A stretch of 64,000 nt of DNA from NCBI RefSeq assembly GCF_007859315.1, contig NZ_VOHA01000024.1:1-64000 (forward strand), given 5' to 3'. The notes beneath the pieces are model-generated. The model saw only the letters and a program-made list of their open reading frames with translations, did no database searches and had not been told where the DNA came from. Positions 34,517 through 42,374 of this stretch are shown one piece after another (position 1 is the stretch's first letter; the number at the start of each line of letters is the position of its first letter). The DNA is from Reyranella sp. CPCC 100927 (GTDB lineage Bacteria; Pseudomonadota; Alphaproteobacteria; Reyranellales; Reyranellaceae). A program made the position numbers and the translations under genes.

Positions 34517-35454
34517 GCGGTGGTCTGGTCGTCGCGCTATCCGGCGGCGTCGGCGGCGCCAAGCTCGCACTGGGTCTCAGTCGCGTGCTGCCGGTCGACG
34601 AACTGCTGATCGTGGCCAACACCGGCGACGATTTCGAGCACCTGGGACTCAGCATCTGTCCCGACATCGACACGCTGAGCTATGCCCTGGCCGGTCTCGA
34701 TAATCCGGTCACCGGCTGGGGCCGGCGCGACGAGACATGGTCGTTCATGGAAAGCCTGGCGGCGTTGGGCGGCGAGGACTGGTTCCGGCTTGGCGATCGC
34801 GATCTTGCGGTCCATGTCGAGCGCACGCAGCGCCTGCGCGCCGGCCAGACATTGTCGCAGGTCACCGCCGATTTCAGCCGGCGCCTGGGCATCGGGCCGC
34901 GCATCGTGCCGATGACCGACGATCGCCTGCGCACGCGGTTGCGCATCGATGGCGGTTGGGTCGACTTCCAGGACTACTTCGTGCGTCAGCAGGCGCGGCC
35001 GGCAATCCGCGAGATCGCCTTCGAGGGCGCCGTCGGTGCCCGCCCGCAGCCCGATGTCATGGCCGCCCTGAAAGGTGGCGGCCTGCGGGCCGTGGTGATC
35101 TGTCCGTCGAATCCCTTCATCAGCATCGGGCCGATCCTGGCCGTACCAGGCCTGCGCGACGCCATCGCCCACTGTGGCGCACCCGTCGTTGCCGTGTCGC
35201 CGATCATCGGTGGTCGCGCCGTGAAGGGCCCGACCGCCAAGATGATGACGGAGCTCGGTCTGGAGGCGACGTCGGCCGCGGTAGCGCGCCGCTACGGCGA
35301 TCTGTTGGACGGCTACATCGTCGACACGGTCGATGCCGACGATGTGGCGGGCCTGGACCTCAAGATCACCGTCGCACCGACGCTGATGACGTCGCTTGAG
35401 GACAAGGTGGCTTTGGCCCGCGTGGCGCTGGCGGCCGCCGACGCCTTGCGATGA
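34513..35454 (+). CDS. cofD: 2-phospho-L-lactate transferase-type enzyme (F420-0 or dehydro-F420-0 synthase)
   Basis: A 313-residue CofD/FbiA protein that transfers a guanylated three-carbon phospho-acid to Fo. ALSGGVGGAKLALGLSRVLP is the nucleotide-binding N-terminus. IVANTGDDFEHLGLSICPDIDT and WGRRDETWSFMESLAALGG carry the Fo-contact residues. VICPSNPFISIGPILAVPG and AVSPIIGGRAVKGPTAKMM are further signatures. It overlaps cofE by ATGA. A family C repeat separates it from cofC. Confidence 0.95.
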   Translation: MSGGLVVALSGGVGGAKLALGLSRVLPVDELLIVANTGDDFEHLGLSICPDIDTLSYALAGLDNPVTGWGRRDETWSFMESLAALGGEDWFRLGDRDLAVHVERTQRLRAGQTLSQVTADFSRRLGIGPRIVPMTDDRLRTRLRIDGGWVDFQDYFVRQQARPAIREIAFEGAVGARPQPDVMAALKGGGLRAVVICPSNPFISIGPILAVPGLRDAIAHCGAPVVAVSPIIGGRAVKGPTAKMMTELGLEATSAAVARRYGDLLDGYIVDTVDADDVAGLDLKITVAPTLMTSLEDKVALARVALAAADALR

Positions 35455-35469
35455 GGCGGCTTGGCAAAT

Positions 35470-35571
35470 CTTCCCTCCCTCACTTAGTGGGGAGGGTGGC
35501 CGTTTCGCCGCTTCGACGCCTCGCGTCGAAACGTCGTATCGGGGCGCTTCCCAGCGAAGCTGGGGAGGGAT
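35470..35571. repeat. Interspersed palindromic repeat, family C copy
   Basis: CTTCCCTCCCTCACTTAGTG GGGAGGG hairpin, an inner CGACGCCTCGCGTCG palindrome, and a closing TTCCCAGCGAAGCTGGG hairpin. Its right arm provides GGGAGGG, the ribosome site of cofC. Confidence 0.8.
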
Positions 35572-35577
35572 CATGAC

Positions 35578-36258
35578 ATGACCACCGACATCTGGGCCGT
35601 GGTGCCGGTCAAGGAGCTGGAGGGTGCCAAGCAGCGCCTGGCGACGCTGCTGACGCCGGCGCAGCGCTCGGCGTTGGCCGAAGTGATGGTGAAAGAGGTG
35701 CTGGACGCCATCGCCGGTGCCCGGCGCCTGGCCGGCATCATCGTCGTGACGCTGGATCCCACGGTGGCTGCTTACGCCACACGCCTGGGTGCGCGCATCG
35801 TCACTGACGGCGCCCGCGATGGCCACACTGGCAGCGTGATGGGCGGCGCACGCTACCTGCTGCGTGAGAGGCTGGGTGGTATGATCACCATGCCGGGCGA
35901 CATCCCGGCGGTGGCAGCGGCCGAGGTCGACGCCGTATTGGAAGCACATCAGGCAGCGCCATCCTTCACCATCGCGCCGGCGCACGACGAGCTGGGCTCC
36001 AACGCGGTCGTCTGCTCGCCGCCCGACTCGGTGCCGCTGCGCTTCGGGGAGAACAGCTATTTCCCGCACCTCGACGCGGCGCGCAGCTGCGGCATCGAGC
36101 CCACGATCGTGCGTCAGCCCGGCATCGCGATGGACATCGACCATCCCGTCGACCTGGCCGCCTTCCTGCGCCTGCCGCAATCGGCCGGCACGCGCACCCG
36201 TGCCTTCCTCGAGGAGGCCGGCGTGCCGCAACTGCTGTTGGCGCAGGCAATTCCCTAG
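35578..36258 (+). CDS. cofC: Phospholactate/phosphoglycerate guanylyltransferase
   Basis: A 226-residue nucleotidyltransferase. WAVVPVKELEGAKQRLATLL is the GTP-binding N-terminus, and MITMPGDIPAV carries the metal Asp. GSNAVVCSPPDSVPLRFGE and IAMDIDHPVDLAAFL fit CofC/FbiD. Depending on lineage these enzymes guanylate 2-phospho-L-lactate, phosphoenolpyruvate or 3-phosphoglycerate; sequence reading alone does not settle which. The ribosome site GGGAGGG lies about 7 bases before the ATG and belongs to the adjoining palindromic repeat. Confidence 0.93.
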   Translation: MTTDIWAVVPVKELEGAKQRLATLLTPAQRSALAEVMVKEVLDAIAGARRLAGIIVVTLDPTVAAYATRLGARIVTDGARDGHTGSVMGGARYLLRERLGGMITMPGDIPAVAAAEVDAVLEAHQAAPSFTIAPAHDELGSNAVVCSPPDSVPLRFGENSYFPHLDAARSCGIEPTIVRQPGIAMDIDHPVDLAAFLRLPQSAGTRTRAFLEEAGVPQLLLAQAIP

Positions 36259-36304
36259 AGCGACCGACCGGCTGAGCCGATCAAAGTTTCGGCACCCCAA
36301 TACG

Positions 36305-37258
36305 TCAAATCTCGCGAACGGCAAGCCACCTAACAATTGCTGCCGAAACGGCTGCACATCCATACACGACAGCGGCCAATAGCGAGTAGGGCGATGTTAT
36401 CAAGCGGCCCTCGACCATCTGCAAAACGAAGATGAAAGCGGGAGCAACTGCAAGCACGACACGAACCGTCAACGGTGATGCCAGCGAAATAGCGACTTGG
36501 TTAACATAACTTGATACGACGATAAGTGCGGTTGCGGCCAGCAGCGCACCATCAATCCAGCCAAGCCCCTTCGGCAGGCTGGCCGAGGAGTATGCAGTGG
36601 CGATAGTGGCGACAATAGCCGCGCCTGGATAGCGGAATGCCAGCACGGCGCATGGTGTCGCCCCGGCGTCGTTGAGTTTGCGACAGAGCATTGTGCTGAC
36701 GGAGATGAAAACTCCGCCGGCTATAGCAAGCAGCACTCCTACTACACGCTCGCCGATCGGCTGAGGGCCGCTGCCAGAGCGCCCAGACAATACGACAACA
36801 GCGGCAAATACTAACGCTGTGAGCAAGACGCCGCAGGAAACTCGCTCCGCGAGCGTCAGGCCTACCGCGCGCTTGCCTCGTGTGCGATAGCCCTCGACCC
36901 AGATGACTGACAAAGGGCCGATGCCAGAATAGAGAATTTGTACGATTGCCGGCTCAATGAGCTTCAAGGCATAGAGAAAGGTGATCCATGCGCCTGCAGA
37001 CGTCACGTTCACCCATAGCAGGTAGCCCGGTCGGCTCCGGAATGCAGTCATGCTCTGACGGCTATGGAGGCCGGTGGGTAGAAACACCAGGGTACACAGA
37101 GTGAAGGCTGTTGCCGCCAAGACAAGGGGCGTGATCCGCTGCACCGCGGCTCCGAGATACACATCTCGCAAGACAGACAGGCACACAAAGACGACCGCCG
37201 CCAGAAATCCGGTAGCTTCGTGCCCGTGCTCCGCTCCGCGAAGGTCATTCTTTCCCAT
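36305..37258 (-). CDS. EamA/DMT superfamily transporter
   Basis: A 317-residue membrane protein with about ten hydrophobic segments arranged as two EamA repeats. ALKLIEPAIVQILYSGIGPL and QVAISLASPLTVRVVLAVAP are the matching portions of each half. GGCGGAG precedes the ATG. Base composition is visibly lower in G+C than the flanking cof genes, with mixed third positions, suggesting separate acquisition. Substrate unknown; it may be an amino acid or metabolite exporter. Confidence 0.85.
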   Translation of the reverse strand: MGKNDLRGAEHGHEATGFLAAVVFVCLSVLRDVYLGAAVQRITPLVLAATAFTLCTLVFLPTGLHSRQSMTAFRSRPGYLLWVNVTSAGAWITFLYALKLIEPAIVQILYSGIGPLSVIWVEGYRTRGKRAVGLTLAERVSCGVLLTALVFAAVVVLSGRSGSGPQPIGERVVGVLLAIAGGVFISVSTMLCRKLNDAGATPCAVLAFRYPGAAIVATIATAYSSASLPKGLGWIDGALLAATALIVVSSYVNQVAISLASPLTVRVVLAVAPAFIFVLQMVEGRLITSPYSLLAAVVYGCAAVSAAIVRWLAVREI

Positions 37259-37338
37259 AGCTCCGCCGATATGCGGTGACAGACAATCTCCTGCTCTGTG
37301 GCGGTGAGCTGCCTGCGAGTGGACGGGTCCGTCTTGAC

Positions 37339-37803
37339 CTAGGGAGAAGCAGGAGTGTGCGCTCCTTTTCTGACAAGTTCGGACAGTGAAAAGCGCAGCA
37401 CGATCTCGCCGGCCTGATTGATCAGTTCCGTCAGGTTGGTAACGATTCCCCGGTCGGGTTGGCTTTTTGACGGCCGCATCGCCGTAATAGTGATGCGAAC
37501 GCGCAGGCGGTCGTCGGGCAGGACGGGTTTGAGCAGCCGGAATTCATCGATGCCCAGTCCGGCGATGGGAAGAATGTCGAAGAAGCCGGACTGATGGGCG
37601 AGCTTCATGGTGATTGCCAGGGAGTGGATGCCTGAGGCGGAGAGGTCGCCGGCGAATGATGCTTTCGCCGCCTGTTCATCGACGTGATAGGTCTGCGGAT
37701 CCCATTCCCGAGCGAAAGTCAGGATCGATTCGCGCGTGATGTGAAATGAGCTCGGTGATTCGAACCTGTCGCCCACGGTGACATCCTCGAAGTATCGCGT
37801 CAC
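37339..37803 (-). CDS. MaoC family dehydratase (hotdog fold)
   Basis: A 154-residue R-specific enoyl-CoA hydratase-like protein. The hydratase motif segment is REWDPQTYHVDEQAAKASFAG with Asp and His, and LSASGIHSLAITMKL follows. The start is GTG 37803, with GGAGGAA 5 bases upstream. It is divergent from the XRE regulator, which has an inverted repeat at its start, and shares the lower-GC character of this segment. Confidence 0.88.
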   Translation of the reverse strand: MTRYFEDVTVGDRFESPSSFHITRESILTFAREWDPQTYHVDEQAAKASFAGDLSASGIHSLAITMKLAHQSGFFDILPIAGLGIDEFRLLKPVLPDDRLRVRITITAMRPSKSQPDRGIVTNLTELINQAGEIVLRFSLSELVRKGAHTPASP

Positions 37804-37857
37804 GGCGTTCCTCCGGTGAACTGTCTGGTAGGATGGCCGCGCGGGTTTGGGTCCGAC

Positions 37858-37876
37858 AACTACCTGAGATGTAGTT
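37858..37876. promoter_or_regulatory. Inverted repeat at XRE regulator start
   Basis: AACTAC (37858-37863) and GTAGTT (37871-37876) face each other across 7 bases, the second arm touching the ATG. A possible autoregulatory operator; the gene has no clear ribosome site. Confidence 0.45.
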
Positions 37877-38701
37877 ATGAACCATGAAGCGACATTCGCG
37901 CCGCATCTGCGTTGGTGGCGCAGACACCGTGGGCTATCTCAACTGGAGCTTGCGTTACGCGCAGACGTATCTCAGCGACATGTCAGCTTCTTGGAGTTGG
38001 GTCGAACACTGCCGAGTCGCGAAATGGTCCTTCGGTTGGCCACGGCTTTGGATGTGCCTTTGAAGCAGCAGAACACCTTGCTGCAGGCGGCGGGGTTTGC
38101 GTCCGTGTGGCGCGAAAGCGCGCTGAACGAATCGGCGCTTTCGATCGTCGATCGGTCGCTCGACTTCCGGCTGAGACAACACGAGCCTTATCCAGCCCTG
38201 GTGGTGGATCGGCGGTGGAACGTTCTGCGCGAAAACGAAGCTTCCCGGCGGTTAACCCGCTTTCTCAACGGCGTGCCGGACACACCGTCGGATTCCGCCT
38301 CGCCGGTCAATCTCGCCGACGTTTTTCTCGCACCACACGGTCTTCGCCCGTTGATCTCCAACTGGTCAGAAGTCGCGCGTGCCTTCGTACAGGTCGTTCA
38401 ATCCGATGCGCTGATGGATGGGTCCAAGGAGACCGCCGCGCTGCTGGCACGGCTGTTACGCTATCCGGACGTCACGACCCTGGCAGACATGCCGCGACTG
38501 CGCGAGCCGAGGGAGCCGATTCTCACGATCGAAATCGTGAAAGACTCGGTTTCGCTCAAACTGTTCACCGTGATCACGACGCTGGGAACGCCGCAGGATA
38601 TCACCGCCCAGGAGATCCGGATCGAGAGTTTCTTTCCAGGCGATCCCGAAACGGCGCAATGGCTGGAGCGTACATCTCAAAAAGACGAACCGAGACGATA
38701 G
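37877..38701 (+). CDS. XRE family regulator with MmyB-like ligand-binding domain
   Basis: A 274-residue regulator. The helix-turn-helix lies at residues 10-60 (LRWWRRHRGLSQLELALRAD, then VSQRHVSFLELGRTLPSREM). The C-terminal region with YPALVVDRRWNVLRENEASR matches the MmyB-like domain, which probably binds a fatty-acid-like ligand. G+C is below the surrounding average. It probably controls the divergent MaoC hydratase and itself through the inverted repeat at 37858. Confidence 0.9.
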   Translation: MNHEATFAPHLRWWRRHRGLSQLELALRADVSQRHVSFLELGRTLPSREMVLRLATALDVPLKQQNTLLQAAGFASVWRESALNESALSIVDRSLDFRLRQHEPYPALVVDRRWNVLRENEASRRLTRFLNGVPDTPSDSASPVNLADVFLAPHGLRPLISNWSEVARAFVQVVQSDALMDGSKETAALLARLLRYPDVTTLADMPRLREPREPILTIEIVKDSVSLKLFTVITTLGTPQDITAQEIRIESFFPGDPETAQWLERTSQKDEPRR

Positions 38702-38765
38702 CGTCGACGTGCCGTACGGAGGCACTTTCCAGCCAAGCTGGAGCGATCGTGTAGGATGATGGGAT

Positions 38766-38797
38766 CTCCTCTCCCCGCCCTCGCGGGGTGAGGGGTG
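38766..38797. repeat. Family C short hairpin
   Basis: CTCCTCTCCCCGCCC and GGGGTGAGGGG-type sequence form a hairpin between the convergent XRE and fbiC genes; it could stop transcription from either side, though there is no T-run. Confidence 0.55.
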
Positions 38798-38807
38798 ATC
38801 ACCCGCC

Positions 38808-41171
38808 CTAAGCCGCGACGCGCTTGCGGGGCGGAGTCTGGACGATCGGGGCCAGTTCGCCGGCGACGAAGGACGCGGCGCGGCGTTCTTCGGGCACCGG
38901 GTTGTAGAGCGTGTCGCGCTGCTGCGGCATCCGCCCGATGGAGCGGATCAGCTCTTCCATCGCGGCCGGCGGGAATTCCTGGCCGTGCTGCGTGCCGGCG
39001 GCGCGCGAGATGCTCTCGTTCATCAAGGTGCCGCCCAGGTCGTTGGCGCCGGAGTCGAGGCAGATCGCGGCGCCGGCCGGGCCCATCTTCACCCAGGACG
39101 TCTGGATGTTGGGGATCAGCGGGTGCAGCGCGAGCCGCGCCACGGCATGCATCAGCACGGCCTCGCGGAAGGTCGGGCCCTTGCGGGCGCGGCCATGCAG
39201 GTACATCGGCGCTTCCATGTGCACGAAGGGCAGCGGCACGAACTCGGTGAAGCCGCCGGTCTCGGCCTGCAGGTCGCGCAGCGCCAGCAGGTGACGCGCC
39301 CAGTTGAGAGGCGTCTCGACATGGCCATACATGATCGTGGATGTCGTGCGCAGGCCCAGCCCGTGTGCGGCGCGCGCCACATCGAGCCACTGCGCCGTGT
39401 TCACCTTGTCGGGGCAGATGATGGCGCGGATCTCGTCGTCGAGGATCTCGGCCGCGGTGCCGGGCAGGGTACCCAGGCCGCCGGTCTGCAGCTGGGCCAG
39501 GAAGTCGCTGACCGACAGCTTCAGCGTGGCGGCGCCCTGCGTCACTTCCAGTGGGGAGAAGGCGTGGATGTGCATGCCGGGCACCGCCGCCTTGATGGCG
39601 CGGCAGATCCCAGCGTAGGTCTCGCCGGTGTAGTCCGGATGGATGCCGCCCTGCAGGCAGACCTCGGTGGCGCCGCGCTCCCAGGCCTCGACGGCGCGGC
39701 GCGTGATTTCCTCCAGCGCCAGGTCGTAGGGCGTGCCGCGCAGTTCCTCGTGCGTCTTGCCCTTGGAAAAGGCGCAGAAGCGGCAGCGGAAATAGCAGAT
39801 GTTGGTGTAGTTGATGTTGCGGTTGACGACGTAGCGCACGATGTCGCCGCTCACCGACGCGCGCAGTGCGTTGGCGGCGCTGGTGACGTGGCGGTAGTCG
39901 GCATCGCGGGCCGCGAACAACCTTGTGATGTCGTTCGTCTCGAGCCGCTCGCCCGACGTGGCGCGATCGACGGTACGGCTCAGCGCGACGTCGACCGCCG
40001 GCAGGAAGAGATAGGGTGTCGGCGGCGGCGTGGTGTTGCCCGGCGCCCAGTCATCATCCCGCGCCAGCCCATCGGCATCGCTCATGCGGCGCACGCGCGT
40101 GGCCACCTCGGGCGCGAGCCAGGTATCAGGCTGGCGCGCATAGGCGGGGTAGACCGGCAGACGGTTCACCAGCAGCTTGCCGGTCTCGGCGCTCAGCCGC
40201 GACAGCTCGGTGATGGCCGGCCACGGCGCTTCGGGATTGACGTGGTCGGGCGTCACCGGCGACACGCCGCCCCAGTCGTTCAGTCCGGCCGCGACCAAGC
40301 GCTGATAGACGCCGGGCGACAGGTTGGGCGGCGCCTGCAGGTTCATGTCAGGACCCAGGATCAGCCGCGCCGCGGCGATGGTCCACAGCAGGTCGTCGAG
40401 ATCGGGCTCCGGCGCATCGGCACGCTTGGTGTCGGGTTTGGCGCGGAAGTTCTGGATGATCACTTCCTGGATGTGGCCGTGCTCGGCGTGCAGGTCGCGG
40501 ATGGCGCGCAATGCGTCCAGTCGCTCGGCGCGGGTTTCGCCGATGCCGATCAGGATCCCGGTCGTGAACGGGACTTTCAGTTCGCCGGCCAGCCGCAGGG
40601 TCTCCAGGCGCACGGCCGGATGCTTGTCGGGCGAGCCGTAGTGCACGCCGCCCGGTTCGCACAGGCGCGTGCTGGTCGACTCCAGCATGATGCCCTGGCT
40701 CGCCGTGACCTCGCGCAGGGCGGCGATCTCCTCGCGCGTCATCACGCCGGGATTGGCGTGCGGCAGCAGGCCGGTCTCGCGCAATACCAGCGCACACATC
40801 GCACGCAGGTAGGCGATGGTGCTGTCGTATCCCAGCGCGGCCAGCGCCTCGCGCGCGGCGCGGTAGCGCAGCTCGGGCTTGTCGCCCAGGGTGAACAGCG
40901 CCTCGGTGCAGCCGGCGGCAGCACCGGCGCGGGCGATCGCCAGCACCTGCTCGGGCGACAGGTACGCGGGCTCGCCATTGCGCGGCCGTTGCGCGAACGT
41001 GCAGTAGTGGCAGACATCCCGACACAGGTGCGTCAGCGGGATGAACACCTTGCGCGAATAGGAGATCAGCCGGCCGTGGCCCTGGTCACGCAGGGCGGCG
41101 GCGGCCGCGAGCAGGTCGTCCAATGGCGCCTGCTCTAATCGCCCCATGAGGGGAATCTGCGACTCGGTCAT
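38808..41171 (-). CDS. fbiC: FO synthase, CofG-CofH fusion
   Basis: A 787-residue bifunctional radical-SAM enzyme that makes the deazaflavin Fo from tyrosine and a flavin-pathway intermediate. The CofG-type half has the 4Fe-4S motif Cys50-x3-Cys54-x2-Cys57 (CRDVCHYC). The CofH-type half has Cys459-x3-Cys463-x2-Cys466 (CYFRCRFC). TSTRLCEPGGVHYGSPDKHP and TSTIMYGHVETPLNWARH confirm the two halves. The start at 41171 avoids overlap with the divergent oxidoreductase; its ribosome site is weak. Only 50 bases separate the two divergent starts, so expression is likely linked. Confidence 0.96.
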   Translation of the reverse strand: MTESQIPLMGRLEQAPLDDLLAAAAALRDQGHGRLISYSRKVFIPLTHLCRDVCHYCTFAQRPRNGEPAYLSPEQVLAIARAGAAAGCTEALFTLGDKPELRYRAAREALAALGYDSTIAYLRAMCALVLRETGLLPHANPGVMTREEIAALREVTASQGIMLESTSTRLCEPGGVHYGSPDKHPAVRLETLRLAGELKVPFTTGILIGIGETRAERLDALRAIRDLHAEHGHIQEVIIQNFRAKPDTKRADAPEPDLDDLLWTIAAARLILGPDMNLQAPPNLSPGVYQRLVAAGLNDWGGVSPVTPDHVNPEAPWPAITELSRLSAETGKLLVNRLPVYPAYARQPDTWLAPEVATRVRRMSDADGLARDDDWAPGNTTPPPTPYLFLPAVDVALSRTVDRATSGERLETNDITRLFAARDADYRHVTSAANALRASVSGDIVRYVVNRNINYTNICYFRCRFCAFSKGKTHEELRGTPYDLALEEITRRAVEAWERGATEVCLQGGIHPDYTGETYAGICRAIKAAVPGMHIHAFSPLEVTQGAATLKLSVSDFLAQLQTGGLGTLPGTAAEILDDEIRAIICPDKVNTAQWLDVARAAHGLGLRTTSTIMYGHVETPLNWARHLLALRDLQAETGGFTEFVPLPFVHMEAPMYLHGRARKGPTFREAVLMHAVARLALHPLIPNIQTSWVKMGPAGAAICLDSGANDLGGTLMNESISRAAGTQHGQEFPPAAMEELIRSIGRMPQQRDTLYNPVPEERRAASFVAGELAPIVQTPPRKRVAA

Positions 41172-41221
41172 GGCGGCATCGTGTAGCATCATCCGGCATG
41201 ATGCAATCGACGGAGACAGCA

Positions 41222-42175
41222 ATGCAGATCGGCTTTAATGCGCCGACGGCGGGGCCGCTGGCGGTACCGGAAAACCTTACGCGCCTTGTGGTCGAAGGCG
41301 AGGCCATGGGCTTCGACTACGCCACCTTCAGCGACCACGTGGTGATCCCCAACGACATCCACGCGAAATATCCTTATAGCGCTACCGGCGAGTTTCCCGC
41401 TGGCGCCCGTGCCGAACGCCACGAGCAGCTGACGGAGATTGCCTATCTTGCGGGCAAGACCTCGCGCCTGCGGTTCGTGACCTCGGTGATGGTGGTGCCG
41501 CACCGGCCGGCGGTGCTGACGGCCAAGATCCTGGCCACCATCGACGTGCTGTCGGGCGGCCGGCTGACCGTGGGCATCGGCGCCGGCTGGCTGAAGGAGG
41601 AATTCGAGGCGCTTGACGTGCCCGACTTCGCCGCCCGCGGCGCGGTGACCGACGAATACCTCGACGCCTTTGTCGAACTGTGGACCAAGGACAATCCGCG
41701 CTTCGCCGGCCAGCACGTGCACTTCGACAACATCACCTTCGCGCCCAAACCGACGCAGAAGCCGCACCCGCCAATCTGGGTCGGCGGCGAGAGCGGACCG
41801 GCGCTGCGACGCACGGCACGGATCGGCAATGCCTGGTATCCCATCGGCACCAATCCGGCGCATCCGCTCGACAGCCTGCCGCGCCTGCAGGCCGGCATCG
41901 CCAAGCTGCACAAGGTGGCCCGGGACGCCGGGCGCGATCCCAAGAGCATCGGGGTGGTCCTGCGCGTGGCGCGCCACGGCGAGGCGGCGCCGGCCAAGGC
42001 CGGCGACGGCGAGCGCTATCTGTTCAGCGGCGCTGCTGCCGACATGGCGGGCGACCTGCGGGCGCTGCGCGCGGCGGGTGTGAGCAGCGTCGATTTCGAT
42101 TTCGCCGGCACTTCGGTGGATGGGGTGCTGGACAAGATGCAGCGCTTCCGGCGCGAGGTGGTGTCGCAGGTTTGA
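41222..42175 (+). CDS. F420-type LLM class oxidoreductase
   Basis: A 317-residue luciferase-like TIM barrel. MQIGFNAPTAGPLAVPENLT, FDYATFSDHVVIP and LSGGRLTVGIGAGWLKEEFE follow the TIGR03619 pattern, and KPTQKPHPPIWVGGESGPAL is the conserved later segment. The start at 41222 follows GGAGAC; an upstream ATG at 41198 is less likely. It is divergent from fbiC, so cofactor synthesis and an F420 user share a promoter region. Confidence 0.9.
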   Translation: MQIGFNAPTAGPLAVPENLTRLVVEGEAMGFDYATFSDHVVIPNDIHAKYPYSATGEFPAGARAERHEQLTEIAYLAGKTSRLRFVTSVMVVPHRPAVLTAKILATIDVLSGGRLTVGIGAGWLKEEFEALDVPDFAARGAVTDEYLDAFVELWTKDNPRFAGQHVHFDNITFAPKPTQKPHPPIWVGGESGPALRRTARIGNAWYPIGTNPAHPLDSLPRLQAGIAKLHKVARDAGRDPKSIGVVLRVARHGEAAPAKAGDGERYLFSGAAADMAGDLRALRAAGVSSVDFDFAGTSVDGVLDKMQRFRREVVSQV

Positions 42176-42303
42176 TCCTCCCCACGCAGTGGGGAGGTGC
42201 CCCGAAGGGGCGGAGGGGACCCCACGTGGTCTCTGTATTCCGGACCACGTGGGGTCCCCCTCCGGCCTTCGGCCACCTCCCCCAACTGTCGTTGGGGGAG
42301 GGA
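42176..42303. repeat. Interspersed palindromic repeat, family C copy (long form)
   Basis: Same architecture as 17449-17573: CTCCCCACGCAGTGGGGAGG hairpin, GCGGAGGGG/CCCCTCCGG inner pair, CCACGTGG central pair, closing CTCCCCCAAC hairpin. The remaining bases to 42374 show no gene. Confidence 0.85.
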
Positions 42304-42374
42304 AATACCTTGAACAAATCGGGTCCACGGGCCATCTAGTCGGGCGCCGAAAACAGCCAGGGAAGCCACCCGAC

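Noticed and set aside
34537-36363. Open frame of 608 codons on the minus strand
   Set aside because: It is antisense to cofD and cofC and runs through a palindromic repeat; no ribosome site or domain.
38985-41138. Open frame of 717 codons on the plus strand
   Set aside because: It is wholly antisense to fbiC, whose motifs and length are unmistakable; the composition is that of a shadow frame.
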